This document shows, in pieces, positions 8,169 through 18,700 of a DNA stretch of 60,917 bases. The notes beneath the pieces are model-generated. The model saw nothing but the letters and a program-made list of their open reading frames with translations. It was not told the DNA's origin and ran no database searches. Within the stretch, counting starts at the first letter, position 1; each line of letters begins with the position of its first letter. Source of the DNA: Oscillospiraceae bacterium (GTDB lineage: Bacteria > Bacillota > Clostridia > Oscillospirales > Ruminococcaceae); assembly GCA_017550285.1 (NCBI GenBank), contig JAFZPP010000024.1:1-60917 (forward strand), written 5' to 3'. Made by a program: the position numbers and the translations under genes.

Positions 8169-11100
8169 GCCCGTCTGCCTCCCTTCTGTTTCTTTTCCGC
8201 CTCTGCCGCGGCAGCCGCCGGATCGAGAATGCCGCGCATCTCCTTCTTGACGGTATCCTGCCGCTGCGGCTTCCGGATGCGGTCGGTATCATCTGCCGTC
8301 AGCCCGCACATGCTGCGGTATTTGCAGTAGGCACAGGCATCGGCATAGTAGCCGTTTCCGCCGCCCTGCATCGGGCGCGGCTCGACGTCACCGGCAAGAT
8401 ATGCCTCAGCACATGCAGCGACGAGCTTTTCCACATATGTACGCAATCTGCCGAGCTGCTCCGGCGTAAAGACCTGCGAATCCTTTGTCAGTGTCAGAGT
8501 ACCGGAGCTTTCCGTCGCCTTCTCATCGAGCTTTGCCGGAATATAAACACCGGCAAGCGCCTCCTCCATTTTCGTGAGGATACCCATATCACGCAGCACG
8601 GTGCCACTCATGCAGAAATATTCGCGCAGATATGTCTCGGTATCCTTCATATTTTCTCTGTCCTGCGCCTCGGGCGTACTCGCCGGCATGTAAAGCACAC
8701 CGGCAGGCTTTGCATCCGGATAGACCTCCGGATCATCGAGCAGCGCGAACAGATACAGCAGCATCTGCAGATTCAGCCCGTAATAGACATTTGCGAGCTT
8801 AAATTCCTTTTTGTGCAGACCGGTCTTATAATCCACAATCCGGAGATACTGCTCGCCGGTCTCCGCATCCGCAGTGACATCCACGCGGTCGATCTTGCCG
8901 TGCAGATAAAGCGTCATGCCGTTTGCAAGCGTCAGGGTATAGGGTGCGGTGCCGGTCTCATCCCCGAGCCGCCCGATTGTCAGCTCACAGGCATCGGTCG
9001 TAAACTGCGACTGCCGCATCTCATCCTGCGTATGCCGCAGCAGACGGTAAAGCCTGCCTGTCACTCTCTGAAACTGCTGCAAAAAACGCTTCGGGCGGTT
9101 CTCTCTGCCGCCGAGCTGCTGCGTCATGAAATCATCGGTACAGCGCCTTGCATGTGCGCGCAGATCATCCGGCGTCATGGACAGAAAATCGTCGCGGTCG
9201 GGATGCTCGCGGAACAGCCGCTCCATGCAGTCATGCACCATATTGCCGACATTCAGCGCGCTCAGGTCCTTTTTCTCCGGACGGTACAGCTTGAGATTAT
9301 CCTTGCAGAAGCTCATGAACGGACACATCATCTTATTCTCGATCTGTGTCGCGGACATATAGAGCTTTTCGCCGCCGAGCTTTTTCAGAAGTGACGGCTC
9401 CTGCACATGCAGCCGCGAGAGGTCTGATCTCCGGCGCAGGCGCTCCATGCGCGCCGCCTCCTCCGGATCGCTTTCCAGCATGGCGCGGACGGATGCACGC
9501 TCGGTCAGTGAGATATCATAATCCTCGACGAAGCTGTAATAGGCTGCGGCTTTCGTCGAGACATAGAATCCTGCGCCCATATTTGCCGCATAGACAAAAT
9601 GCGGCGGCTGTGCGGTCAGCGGCAGCAGACTGCGCACCTCCTCCAGCAGCGGCGAGGGAATCAGATGTCTGCCGTCCTCCGTCGCCAGCGGATAACAGAG
9701 CCAGAGCTGTTCCGATGCAGCAGACAGCGTCTTGTAGACAATCAGGCGCTCATCGGCACAGAGATCACGCACCGAGCGGGAAAGCTCCACGCCACAGGCA
9801 TCGAGCATCGCACGCTCCTGCTCCGAGAAGAATCCGCTGTCCTGAATATCCGCCGGAAACTGTCCCTCATTGACGCCCATGACAAAGACCGCCTTCGGGG
9901 AATCATAACGCGCAGCGGCGGCGCTCTGCACCGTCACGGCATCGAGCGTCTGCGGCGGCACCGGAAGCTGATTGTTCCGCAGGACGGTCGTCAGCAGATC
10001 AAGCAGCTCCTGCGGCGTCAGCTCGGTATGCTCGAGCGCCAGATACAGCGCATCGAGAATATCGGTCATATCCTTCCAGAGCCGGCGCATCGCTCTGCCG
10101 CCGGACACATCGCCGCAGTCATGCAGCGCCTTCGCCGTCCGGACAACCGCCTTCGGAATCTCCAGCTCCTCCATGCAGGCATAGAGCGCATCGCAGAGCT
10201 GCGCACCCGTCACGGGCTGCCCGTCCTTCGGCAGACTCGCAAAATGCATTTTCCGGATCGGCTGCATGATTTTTGCACGCAGCTGCTCCATTTCCTGTTC
10301 GGGGTCCATTTCCGGTGCAAACGGCTGCTCCCAAGCCCTGCCGTCAATATCCCAGATATATGCGAAATCCGCGAGCTTTGCAGCCTCCGTAGATTCCAGC
10401 GGAATCAATCCGGTTTTCAGCAGCAGCATGATCTGCTCGGTATCGGTGCGGTGCATGAGTGAAAGCAGGCAGACCGGCAGCTTCATCACCGCCGTATGCA
10501 GCACGCTGCGCCGCAAATCCATAAAATACGGGATATCATACCGCGCAAATGCCGCTTCGAGCAGGGAGCCGTAACCGCTGAGATCATGCATCACAACCAT
10601 GATATCCGCAGCGCGCAGCTGCCCCTGCATCAGAAGCTGCCGAATCTGCGCCGCGACATACTCCGCCTCAAGCGTCATATCGCGCGCCTCGCAGACCGTC
10701 ACCGCAGGTACACCCGCATACGGTTCCTGATGCAGCGCATAGATATATCTGCTCAGATGCGCAAGCGACGGTGCATGGAAACGGTACTGCTCCGTCAGCG
10801 AAACCGTCTCCGTTTCGAGATGATGCGACTTTGCCATTCTGCGCAGTCTGCGCGCCGTCTGATTGACCGCGTCAAAGCGCGTGAAATCCGGCGCGTCGAT
10901 ATCATCCGAGCGCAGTGCAATCCAGACCTCCGCCGCATCTCGCAGCATAACATCCAGCATCAGATACTGATCGCCCGTGAAGGATTCAAATTCATCGAGA
11001 AAAATATGCGCACCGCGCAGAAAGCAGCTTCCGTCCGCCGCTGCCGCCGCATGCACCGGATCACGCAGCGCATCACGCATCCCGCGCGCTTCGAGCTCCG

Positions 11101-11602
11101 TCAGATAATCCGCATAAATACGTGCAATATCATAGAGCTTTGCCGAGAGGATGCCATTTTTCTGCTCGGTATCGGATGCAGCCTGAAAGAGGTCTTCCGG
11201 CTCGCTGCCCGACTGCATCAGCTCGTCGAGCTGCGAGAGCATCTCCGGCAGAAATGACGGCTTTTCCGCTTGTGCGCCGTAGAATTGCAGCACATTGCCC
11301 TTTGCGAGCTTTCGCAGCAGGCTGTGCAGAATCACCGTCTTCGTCACGCTGTCCGCAGCATCGCGCGGCACGGCGGCAATCTCCGACAGAATCTCCTCCG
11401 TCAGCATTTTGAAGCTGCCGGTTTTGAGCGCATTGAAGCCGACCGCTCCGAGCGCCGCATACAGTCGCTTGTCATAGGAATATGTAAACGGCTCCGGCAC
11501 CAGCGTCCGGACCGGATTTCCGGCTTCCGCAGCGGACTGAATCCGCCCGATCAGGTATTCGGATTTTCCGCAGCCTGCGCCGCCGAGTATCAGATGCAGC
11601 AT
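8165..11602 (-). CDS. addB: ATP-dependent nuclease subunit B
   Basis: The protein has about 1145 residues. It begins MLHLILGGAGCGKS, a Walker A motif, and has a degenerate helicase core. The C-terminal nuclease motif is RIVDYKTG. Cysteines in MMCPFMSFC and in CAYCKYRSMC correspond to the AddB iron-sulfur cluster ligands. The start at 11602 is chosen because GGGGGG lies about 7 bases upstream; the 19 extra in-frame residues upstream have no ribosome site and cover the promoter side. It is the first gene of the addB-addA-sirtuin transcript. Confidence 0.95.
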   Translation of the reverse strand: MLHLILGGAGCGKSEYLIGRIQSAAEAGNPVRTLVPEPFTYSYDKRLYAALGAVGFNALKTGSFKMLTEEILSEIAAVPRDAADSVTKTVILHSLLRKLAKGNVLQFYGAQAEKPSFLPEMLSQLDELMQSGSEPEDLFQAASDTEQKNGILSAKLYDIARIYADYLTELEARGMRDALRDPVHAAAAADGSCFLRGAHIFLDEFESFTGDQYLMLDVMLRDAAEVWIALRSDDIDAPDFTRFDAVNQTARRLRRMAKSHHLETETVSLTEQYRFHAPSLAHLSRYIYALHQEPYAGVPAVTVCEARDMTLEAEYVAAQIRQLLMQGQLRAADIMVVMHDLSGYGSLLEAAFARYDIPYFMDLRRSVLHTAVMKLPVCLLSLMHRTDTEQIMLLLKTGLIPLESTEAAKLADFAYIWDIDGRAWEQPFAPEMDPEQEMEQLRAKIMQPIRKMHFASLPKDGQPVTGAQLCDALYACMEELEIPKAVVRTAKALHDCGDVSGGRAMRRLWKDMTDILDALYLALEHTELTPQELLDLLTTVLRNNQLPVPPQTLDAVTVQSAAAARYDSPKAVFVMGVNEGQFPADIQDSGFFSEQERAMLDACGVELSRSVRDLCADERLIVYKTLSAASEQLWLCYPLATEDGRHLIPSPLLEEVRSLLPLTAQPPHFVYAANMGAGFYVSTKAAAYYSFVEDYDISLTERASVRAMLESDPEEAARMERLRRRSDLSRLHVQEPSLLKKLGGEKLYMSATQIENKMMCPFMSFCKDNLKLYRPEKKDLSALNVGNMVHDCMERLFREHPDRDDFLSMTPDDLRAHARRCTDDFMTQQLGGRENRPKRFLQQFQRVTGRLYRLLRHTQDEMRQSQFTTDACELTIGRLGDETGTAPYTLTLANGMTLYLHGKIDRVDVTADAETGEQYLRIVDYKTGLHKKEFKLANVYYGLNLQMLLYLFALLDDPEVYPDAKPAGVLYMPASTPEAQDRENMKDTETYLREYFCMSGTVLRDMGILTKMEEALAGVYIPAKLDEKATESSGTLTLTKDSQVFTPEQLGRLRTYVEKLVAACAEAYLAGDVEPRPMQGGGNGYYADACAYCKYRSMCGLTADDTDRIRKPQRQDTVKKEMRGILDPAAAAAEAEKKQKGGRRA

Positions 11603-11630
11603 AGTCGCGCCCCCCTTTTTTGATATCCTT

Positions 11631-11659
11631 ATTATAGCATATTTTTTCCGAATCATCAA
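11631..11659 (-). promoter_or_regulatory. Promoter of addB
   Basis: TTGATG (11654-11659), a 17-base spacer and TATAAT (11631-11636), about 30 bases before the addB start. Confidence 0.72.
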
Positions 11660-11831
11660 CTGCCGGATTCCGTGAAAAGAAGGAGACCGTACCGATCATA
11701 TGCGCTCTCGCCAAAATTAAACTTTAGAGATCACCCGCATGTGCACGAGGCATCGCAGGATTTGGGGAGAGTACGCAAGCAGTCTTCATTTTCCTCTCAT
11801 ATCTTGCGATTGGATGCATCTACTTCTCAAA

Positions 11832-11860
11832 TTCTGCGAAAACCCAGAAATTTCGCAGAA
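11832..11860 (+). promoter_or_regulatory. Inverted repeat upstream of CE1 esterase promoter
   Basis: TTCTGCGAAA (11832-11841) and TTTCGCAGAA (11851-11860) form a perfect 10-bp inverted repeat with a 9-base gap, about 40 bases before the -35 box. A TTGCGATT half-site occurs nearby (about 11804). TGCGA half-sites recur in the 15363-15712 intergenic region, so this may be a shared operator of the carbohydrate genes. Confidence 0.4.
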
Positions 11861-11900
11861 AACTGGTGCAGCATTTCCAGAAATTCTGCAATTTTTCCAG

Positions 11901-11928
11901 TTGACAACGTAATACAACATGTTATAAT
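11901..11928 (+). promoter_or_regulatory. Promoter of CE1 esterase gene
   Basis: TTGACA (11901-11906), a 16-base spacer and TATAAT (11923-11928), 62 bases before the start codon. Confidence 0.82.
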
Positions 11929-11989
11929 AGAGTTGCAGAACACTATCTGTATAGTTTTTTGTGCTTTATTTTTGAAAAGGGGGCTTATT

Positions 11990-13645
11990 ATGTATCTCAA
12001 AAAATGCGCAGGCAAAAAAATGACAGCAGCGCTCATCTGCACGGCGACACTTGCGTCGCTGACCGCGCTGCCGATGCAGGCTGCTGCTGCGGACGATGCT
12101 GCATACATCTTCCGCGACAGCTTTGACTCCGGCGACTGCGGCTGGAGCGGCAGAGGCGGATGCACCGTCCGTACCAACGGTGACATGCCTTACGCCGACA
12201 ACGCAGCGCTCTATGTCTCCGGCAGATCGGATACGTGGCACGGTCCGGAAAAATCGCTCTCGTCGGTCTGTCAGGCAGGTCAGACGTACAGCTTCTCGGT
12301 CTGTGTCGAGTATGAAACCGGTCCGGAAAGCGTCACCTTCCAGCTCTCGCTGACCTACAAGGACGCGAGCGGCAAAGAAACCTACGAACACCTCGCAAAG
12401 GCGGATGCCTCGAGCGGCAGCTATATCCAGCTCGCCAACGCAGAATATACAATTCCTTCCGATGCGACCGATCCGGTACTCTATGTCGAGACAATCAGCG
12501 GCAGCACCGCCTTCTACATCGACGAGGCGATCTGCGCACCGGCAGGCACTGTCATCGAAGGACCGAAGGCGGTCTCGTTCACGCTCGGCGACGTCGATTA
12601 TGACGGCGCAGTCACCGCAGCAGACCTCTCCCTCGCAAAATGCTACTTCGGCAAGGATTTCCCGAATAAGAAGATGCTCAAAGCGGCGGACGTCAACCAG
12701 AACGGCAGCGTCACCGAAGACGATATCCGCTGGTATGTGCAGTATCTGACCGGTCAGACGGCGGAATATCCCGAGAAGGTTGCACCGCCCGAGCCGCCCG
12801 TTCAGCCGTTCGACTACGATCCGAATTTACAGTATCACCCGTTCGACACCCGAACATATCTCTCGCAGTCAGGTCACCCCGGCAAAGTCATCAAGGAAAG
12901 CTACGAGGGTCCGAAGGGGCAGAATAACCTCTATGTCTATCTGCCGCCCGATTACGACGAGAGCAAGAAATACAACATTTTCTATCTGCTGCACGGCGGC
13001 AGTGAGAACGAGAATACGCTCTTCCACCAGAATGATACCATGATGCAGAATATCTTTGACCACATGATCGAGAACGGCGACATGGAGCCGATGATCGTGG
13101 TCACGCCGACATGGAATCAGACCGGCGCTGAGGGCTTCTGGCAGGAATACCGCGAGCGTGTTGTTCCGTTCGTCGAGGGCAAATATTCGACCTATGCAGA
13201 AACGACCGATCAGGCTGGCTTGCAGGCATCGAGAATGCACAGAGCCTACGGCGGCTTCTCCATGGGCGCCGTCTCGACATGGGCGGTCATTACGCACTGC
13301 CTAGACATCACCGGCTATTTCATGCCGCTCTCCGGCGACGAATGGGAGAATACAAATTCTGCCTATGACAAGGCGAAGAAGGTCGCCGATGCCGTCGATA
13401 AATCCGGCTTGCAGAAGGATGAATACTATATCTTCTGCGCGACCGGCTCCGATGATATCGCTTATCCGAACCTGAATCCGCAGGTGCAGGAGATGAAGAA
13501 GATGAGCCAGTTCGTCTATACTTCCGATCTCTCGCAGGGCAATTTCTATTTCCTCGTGGCACAGGGCAAGCAGCACGCATGGTCTGAGGTCCGCCATTAC
13601 GTCTATGACATTCTCCCTTATTTCTTCCACGAAAAGCAGAACTGA
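11990..13645 (+). CDS. Cellulosomal CBM22-dockerin-CE1 esterase (feruloyl/acetyl esterase)
   Basis: The protein has 551 residues. After a signal peptide (about 1-32, ending near AAAADD) comes a CBM22-like xylan-binding module (about 35-180; typical pieces are DSGDCGWSGRGGC and SGRSDTWHGP). A dockerin follows (about 197-255; LGDVDYDGAVTAADLSLAK and ADVNQNGSVTEDDI). The C-terminus (about 265-551) is a CE1/esterase-D alpha/beta hydrolase with LLHGGSEN and the nucleophile Ser424 in GFSMGAV. It should cut feruloyl or acetyl esters from xylan while attached to a cellulosome scaffold. I use the ATG at 11990 (AAGGGGG, 7-base spacing); the open frame extends upstream to 11672 but covers the promoter. 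Family CE1 is well supported; the exact ester is not known. Confidence 0.93.
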   Translation: MYLKKCAGKKMTAALICTATLASLTALPMQAAAADDAAYIFRDSFDSGDCGWSGRGGCTVRTNGDMPYADNAALYVSGRSDTWHGPEKSLSSVCQAGQTYSFSVCVEYETGPESVTFQLSLTYKDASGKETYEHLAKADASSGSYIQLANAEYTIPSDATDPVLYVETISGSTAFYIDEAICAPAGTVIEGPKAVSFTLGDVDYDGAVTAADLSLAKCYFGKDFPNKKMLKAADVNQNGSVTEDDIRWYVQYLTGQTAEYPEKVAPPEPPVQPFDYDPNLQYHPFDTRTYLSQSGHPGKVIKESYEGPKGQNNLYVYLPPDYDESKKYNIFYLLHGGSENENTLFHQNDTMMQNIFDHMIENGDMEPMIVVTPTWNQTGAEGFWQEYRERVVPFVEGKYSTYAETTDQAGLQASRMHRAYGGFSMGAVSTWAVITHCLDITGYFMPLSGDEWENTNSAYDKAKKVADAVDKSGLQKDEYYIFCATGSDDIAYPNLNPQVQEMKKMSQFVYTSDLSQGNFYFLVAQGKQHAWSEVRHYVYDILPYFFHEKQN

Positions 13646-13650
13646 GCAGA

Positions 13651-13698
13651 AAAACATCCGCCGCATTCCGGAAATACCGGAGTGCGGCGGATTCTTTC
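13651..13698. terminator. Bidirectional terminator between convergent esterase genes
   Basis: A 15-bp stem with one mismatch (13657-13671 with 13677-13691) has an A-rich left flank and a T-rich right flank, so it can end both converging transcripts. Confidence 0.8.
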
Positions 13699-13709
13699 TT
13701 CTGCCGGAT

Positions 13710-15362
13710 TTATACAAGCTGGATGATCTTTGCAATATGCTGGAGGATCAAAATGACATCGTCGCCGTCGAGCTCCCCGCTCTTGTCGGCATCGGCATTC
13801 AGCTTGCCCTGTGCGCTGACATCCGCACCGCTGTCCTCTGCAAGCAAACGCGCCAGCAGAACGGCATCGCTGACATCGACCTTGCCGGAGTTATTGACAT
13901 CGCCGCGGAGCGTGACCTCTGTTGGCTCCTTGACGGTCGTTTCGGTGGCCTTCGTCGTAGTCTCGGTTGTCTCAGTTGTGGTTTCTGTGGTTGCCTGAGT
14001 GGTCTCGGTGGTTTCGCTCTCACCCTTCGGAACCTTGATTTTCAGCTCCAGCGGCTTGATCTCCATGCCTTCATACTTGCCGTCCTTGTAATCCGTGCCG
14101 AGTTTCACACAGAAATACATATCAGGACCGGTTCCCTCCGTGAAGCTGTAATCCAGAACGGTCAGCATGCCGGTCACATCATGTGCATAGATGTTGAAGC
14201 GGCGTTCTTCGATCATATTGACCTTGATGCTGCTGAGATCGACCGGTAATTTCACTGAATCAGTTTTTTCATCATACACAAAATCAATCTTCGGCTCTGT
14301 CGCGGTTTCCAGCTTCACACTGTAAAGCGCATTGGTGGAATGCAGCACATGACCGTACGGATCGGTTTCTTCCTTATACCAGTTATCAACGCAGATCTTT
14401 GTGACATTGGTATTCCGCTCCGGCAGAATGATATCGGTATTCGTTGCCAGCGCGGTTGCCTCCGTTGTCGATGTTGTGGTGACGGCGGTCGTCGTCGCGG
14501 TCGTCGTTGTTGTAGTGGTAGTGGTGGTTGTTGTAGTCGTTGTTGTGGTTGTTGTGGTGGTGGTCGTTGTGGTCGTGGTCTCGGCATTGGATTTCAGATA
14601 TTCTTCAATCGTATCCGCCCAGAATTTGCCCATTTTCTGATAGCCGCCGTTGCTCGGGTGCAGCTGGTCGCCCGCCATATCCGCCATACCGTTCAGGCAG
14701 CCGTGAACATCTGCAAACCTGACATTCTTGCCGGAGTTTGCATAGTCATTTGCAACCTTCTTGACGGTATTGTTGTAGTTCGCAACGCGCTGTGCATTGC
14801 CGCCGTAAGCCGTGAACTCCGGAATCGAGCCCATGAAAATCACGCTCTTCTGCGGCATATCGTTCAGCATGTAGTCGATCAGCGAATGCAGATCATTTTC
14901 GCAGTCATTCAGATTGCGGTTCGCGGTCATATCGTTCGTGCCGATGATCAGCAGAATGATATCCGGCTGTGCCTGCTTGACCGCGTTTTTCTTTTGCAGC
15001 ACCTCCAGCAGACCGTTCTCGCCCCAGTTCGGGACCGGATACTGCTGCTTGATCGTATAGCCGCTGTAGCCGGCATGGTTGTCATCGTAATTGACCTGCT
15101 GTCCGTTGTAATTGAAGAATGCATTGCCGCGTCCCTCCGGACCGACCATATCAAAATTGATGTTCTTTTCCCTGAGAAACACGTTCAGGAATTTTCTGTA
15201 GCCGCCCTCGTCGCCGTAGCCGAAGGTAATGGAATCGCCGACCGGCATGATTTTGACGGTATCGGCAGCCTGAACCGTCACCTCCGGAACCTTCAGCGCC
15301 GTAAACGGCAGCAGCGCGGTCAGCAGCATCGCTGCCGCCGTAATCAATGCGGGTTTCTTCAT
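13710..15362 (-). CDS. CE3-like SGNH esterase with Thr-rich linkers and dockerin
   Basis: The protein has 550 residues and a signal peptide. The SGNH/GDSL hydrolase domain (about 35-275) has Ser44 in VGDSITFGYG, a GTND block, and the Asp232/His235 pair in DQLHPSNGGY. It resembles CE3 acetylxylan esterases, so it probably deacetylates xylan. A poly-Thr linker of nearly 30 residues follows, then an unrecognised module of about 140 residues (about 330-460), a second Thr/Glu linker, and a C-terminal dockerin (LRGDVNNSGKVDVSDAVLLA ... ADADKSGELDGDDV). It is exported and docked to a scaffold. The ATG at 15362 has AGGAGG 9 bases upstream; the 36 residues of open frame before it have no ribosome site. 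Confidence 0.9.
   Translation of the reverse strand: MKKPALITAAAMLLTALLPFTALKVPEVTVQAADTVKIMPVGDSITFGYGDEGGYRKFLNVFLREKNINFDMVGPEGRGNAFFNYNGQQVNYDDNHAGYSGYTIKQQYPVPNWGENGLLEVLQKKNAVKQAQPDIILLIIGTNDMTANRNLNDCENDLHSLIDYMLNDMPQKSVIFMGSIPEFTAYGGNAQRVANYNNTVKKVANDYANSGKNVRFADVHGCLNGMADMAGDQLHPSNGGYQKMGKFWADTIEEYLKSNAETTTTTTTTTTTTTTTTTTTTTTTTTTTATTTAVTTTSTTEATALATNTDIILPERNTNVTKICVDNWYKEETDPYGHVLHSTNALYSVKLETATEPKIDFVYDEKTDSVKLPVDLSSIKVNMIEERRFNIYAHDVTGMLTVLDYSFTEGTGPDMYFCVKLGTDYKDGKYEGMEIKPLELKIKVPKGESETTETTQATTETTTETTETTTKATETTVKEPTEVTLRGDVNNSGKVDVSDAVLLARLLAEDSGADVSAQGKLNADADKSGELDGDDVILILQHIAKIIQLV
14457..14583 (-). repeat. Low-complexity Thr-codon tract
   Basis: Nearly uninterrupted ACN codons encode the poly-Thr linker of the CE3-like esterase. 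Several different third bases are used, so this is a selected linker with some slippage potential, not a pure microsatellite. Confidence 0.8.
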
Positions 15363-15451
15363 GTAACAAATCCTCCTTATCTCATTGCTCCGCTCAGTCC
15401 CGTGCATGCCGTCAGCATACGAGCGGAAGGAATATGCTGCGGCAATGGCTG

Positions 15452-15480
15452 TTGACAAAACTCTCCCCATTTTCTATTAT
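15452..15480 (+). promoter_or_regulatory. Distal plus-strand promoter toward the xylanase-like gene
   Basis: TTGACA (15452-15457), a 17-base spacer and TATTAT (15475-15480). Its -10 box overlaps the -10 box of the divergent CE3 promoter, so the two would compete. Confidence 0.55.
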
Positions 15481-15504
15481 AGGAATTTGTAAATCAAATC
15501 ACAA
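15476..15504 (-). promoter_or_regulatory. Promoter of the CE3-like esterase gene
   Basis: TTGTGA (15499-15504), a 17-base spacer and TATAAT (15476-15481) on the minus strand, about 110 bases before the start codon. Confidence 0.6.
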
Positions 15505-15513
15505 TTCAATTAT

Positions 15514-15540
15514 TGCGATTCGCAGTTCAGATATTGCGAA
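15514..15540. promoter_or_regulatory. TGCGA-type inverted sites in divergent intergenic region
   Basis: TGCGA-T-TCGCA (15514-15524) is a perfect small palindrome, followed by another TGCGAA half-site at 15535-15540. The same half-sites occur before the CE1 esterase gene. Confidence 0.35.
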
Positions 15541-15620
15541 ATGGTTGTCCGGTTGTACTTAAATTCCCTTTGCAGCCCGCAAAACCTGGACGTTTTATCC
15601 GAAAATCAGCAAAAAACATG

Positions 15621-15649
15621 TTGATATTTGACATATACTGTGTTATACT
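15621..15649 (+). promoter_or_regulatory. Proximal promoter of the xylanase-like gene
   Basis: TTGATA (15621-15626), a 17-base spacer and TATACT (15644-15649), 64 bases before the start codon. Confidence 0.65.
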
Positions 15650-15712
15650 ATAAGATGTCGGAGTATATACCGACGCACGACATACGGATCATCATAAAGG
15701 AGGTACTACGCA

Positions 15713-18700
15713 ATGTTACACAAAAGACTACTGGCAATTCTCAGCACCGCAGTTCTCGCAATGACTGCCGTGCCCATGATTCCCGCGGCGGCAGCCGACG
15801 AAACGCCGCCCGCATCGCAGTCCGCAGAGGAGGAGGCAATCCGCAGAATCTTCGAGCCCGGCTTTGACTGGGAGCGCTACGACGCAATCAATCTCACCGT
15901 CAGTGCACCGACACTCACCGCCGCAGACAGCTTCAGCGGAATCCGCGGCACGCTCTCTGAGCCCGATACGGCGTTCTATATTGTCACCGACTGGGTCGGC
16001 ACACGACCGGCACCCGATACGGAACCGCTCGGCACCGTTCAAATCGAAAGATGCCAATATGATATCTACCGCTGCGAAGCAGGCAAAAGCAGCATTCATC
16101 CGAACAATACATGCACAGAATACTGGAGCGTTCCGGTTGAAAAGCCGGAAACAGCACAGAGTACGATCCACCTCAACGATCATTTTGCCGCATGGACAAA
16201 GCTCGGTCTCCCGACAGGCAGATTTGATTATTTCAACAGCTTTGTTTCCGAAAAGCTGGAGAAGGGCGGCTGGTCCGTCGCCGAACCGGAGGACGGCGGC
16301 TTTACGCCGTACTTTGAGACCGCAAACCCGGAGCAGCAGCCCGTTCGCATCAAGTACGGCGACATGTCAGATGGCTTCGACTGGGAACTCTATCAGCTGC
16401 CGGAAGAAGGCAACGCATGGATTGCCCCCAATGCCGCGAACGGTTTTACGGCTTCATGGTCGGATATCCCTGCCGGCGGACGCACGGTATTGGATTGCAG
16501 CATACGCTGCGAAACCGAAATTGATTATCCTGACAGCCGGAAAGCGATTCAGTATGATTATTCCGCAGCGGCGGATATCACAGGCAATGCGTACATCGGC
16601 ATCGTTGCATTTCTGACAGACGAACAAGGCTCTTTCAAGCAACAGACTGAGGTACATATCATTGATGCCTGGGGCGAGAAACGACCGGAATTTGACTCCA
16701 AATGCGGTGAGACAACGATCGGCGATATCAAATATGATATCTACCAAACCAAAATCAATATGCTTGTCGGCGGCACGAACGAAAACGTCGAACGAACACA
16801 GTTCTGGATTGTACGCACGGAAAATCAGAAGCCGAAAGATCCGAACACAACATATTCGGCTTCGCATAATGTTTCAGAGCTCCTGTATGACCTGCTGGAG
16901 TACGGGCTGGATGCACCAATGCTCTGGATTATCGGTTTAAGTGCGGAGGTCGGGGACGGTTCCGGTACGGTCACCTTCACAGAGAATACGCCGCGGTTCG
17001 GCTCAATCGGCACCTCTGCCGTCGCCGAAAAACAGCAGACCGACGACGGCTATTTCTGGATATGCTCCACTTCCGACGTTTCACATGAGACGAAGCTGGA
17101 ATACGAGAAAGACGGCAGATTCAACGCATTCTGGGATCAGGCGGAGGATGACCGCTTTGTATGCGGCACCACGGATACCGAATTTATCCTGCATGACGAA
17201 AAGCCGATCCGTTATCAGTATTCCGCGGAGATCAATTCCACCGGCGGCATTGCGGTCGGCGTATACTGTGAACTGACAGCGCCGAACGCCGAGGTATTCA
17301 TCATCGACGGCATCGCAGGCAATCTGCCGGATGGATTTAAAAAGATCAGTACGGAAACAATCGAAGACAATACCTATGATATCTACAGTACAAAGACGAC
17401 CAACGCAAGCTACGGTTCCGGCTCCTACTGGTTTGTGAATCGGAAGAATCCACTGGCTGAGAGCGGCGTCGCCACTGTCAGCAGCAAGCTCAATGTCACG
17501 GCGGTGCTCCGCACACTGGAAGAAGACTACGGACATTACATCGGCAAGATCAAATCCGTCGCAGTGATGCTCCGCGCAACTTATGACGGCTCCGGCAGCG
17601 CGACCTTCACCGAAAACTTCTGCGGCGAGCAGAAAAATACCGAGCCGGAGCAGCAGACCGCCGTCAAGGATATTTTCGGCAGGCTGCTCACAGTCGGAAA
17701 GGAAATCATTGCGGATGACCTCCCGTCGGCGGATCAGCCCGCGCAGAAGAGCTATCTGCTCGAAAACTATGAAATCGCATCCTTTGAAAATCTGATCACA
17801 CCGAAGACATGTCTGAAAGGCGACTGGAAGCCCGGCGAGCCGCTCGAAGTTGATTTCACGCTCTTTCATAACTATCTGATATTCTGCGAGGAGAACCAGA
17901 TTCCGGTTGTCATCGGACCGTTTGTCGCACCGCGCTCGCTCCCGACGTTAGAATACTATCAGGATGAAACCGGCAAAGACCTCACGCCGGAAAAGATGAA
18001 CGAACGCTTTGAGGAGATCATCAAGCTGACCTTCAATGCACTGAAAGAATCGTATCCCGATCTGAAAATCAGCGGTGCGATTGTCAGCTCGCAGATTCTT
18101 GCCGAGCCGTTCAACAGCCCAAGCCCGAACTATCTCCACGAAGTCTACGGCAAGGACAATTTCGATTTCCTGCCGGAAATCTATGCATCTGCAAGAAAAT
18201 ATGCGCCGAATATCACCGCGCTCTATATGGAGGAGGATTTCTCGACCGAGCTTGGCTTCATCGACGACTTTGCCGCAGTCGCAGACAATATCCGGAAGGA
18301 AAACGACTGCATCGACGGCACTGCACTGACCGTCAGCGTCTATGAACCGGACAGCTGGACGGAAGCCGTATCCAAATCCTTCCGCACGGCAGTCACAAAG
18401 CTCGACAAGCTGGATATGAAGCTGATTCTCTCCGATGTCTATGTCTCCTGCCGTGAGCCTTATCATGACACCGTGCGCTGCAAGGGCTATACGGCGCTGT
18501 TCCGCGATATTCTCAGCGTACATGATAAAATTGACGCGGTGCTGCTCCACGACTGCACCCAGTACCTTGACGGCGCACATCCGCTTGCAAACACGCGCGG
18601 CTTCACCGAAGCACTCAGCAGCGCTGCCAGCAAATACGGAAAGCAGGAGCCGTCTGCCACAAAGAACGGCGATGTCAACTGCGACGATGCGATTGATGTC

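Noticed and set aside
14457-14583. Plus-strand poly-Val ORF / microsatellite
   Set aside because: It is the complement of the Thr-rich linker of the CE3-like esterase.
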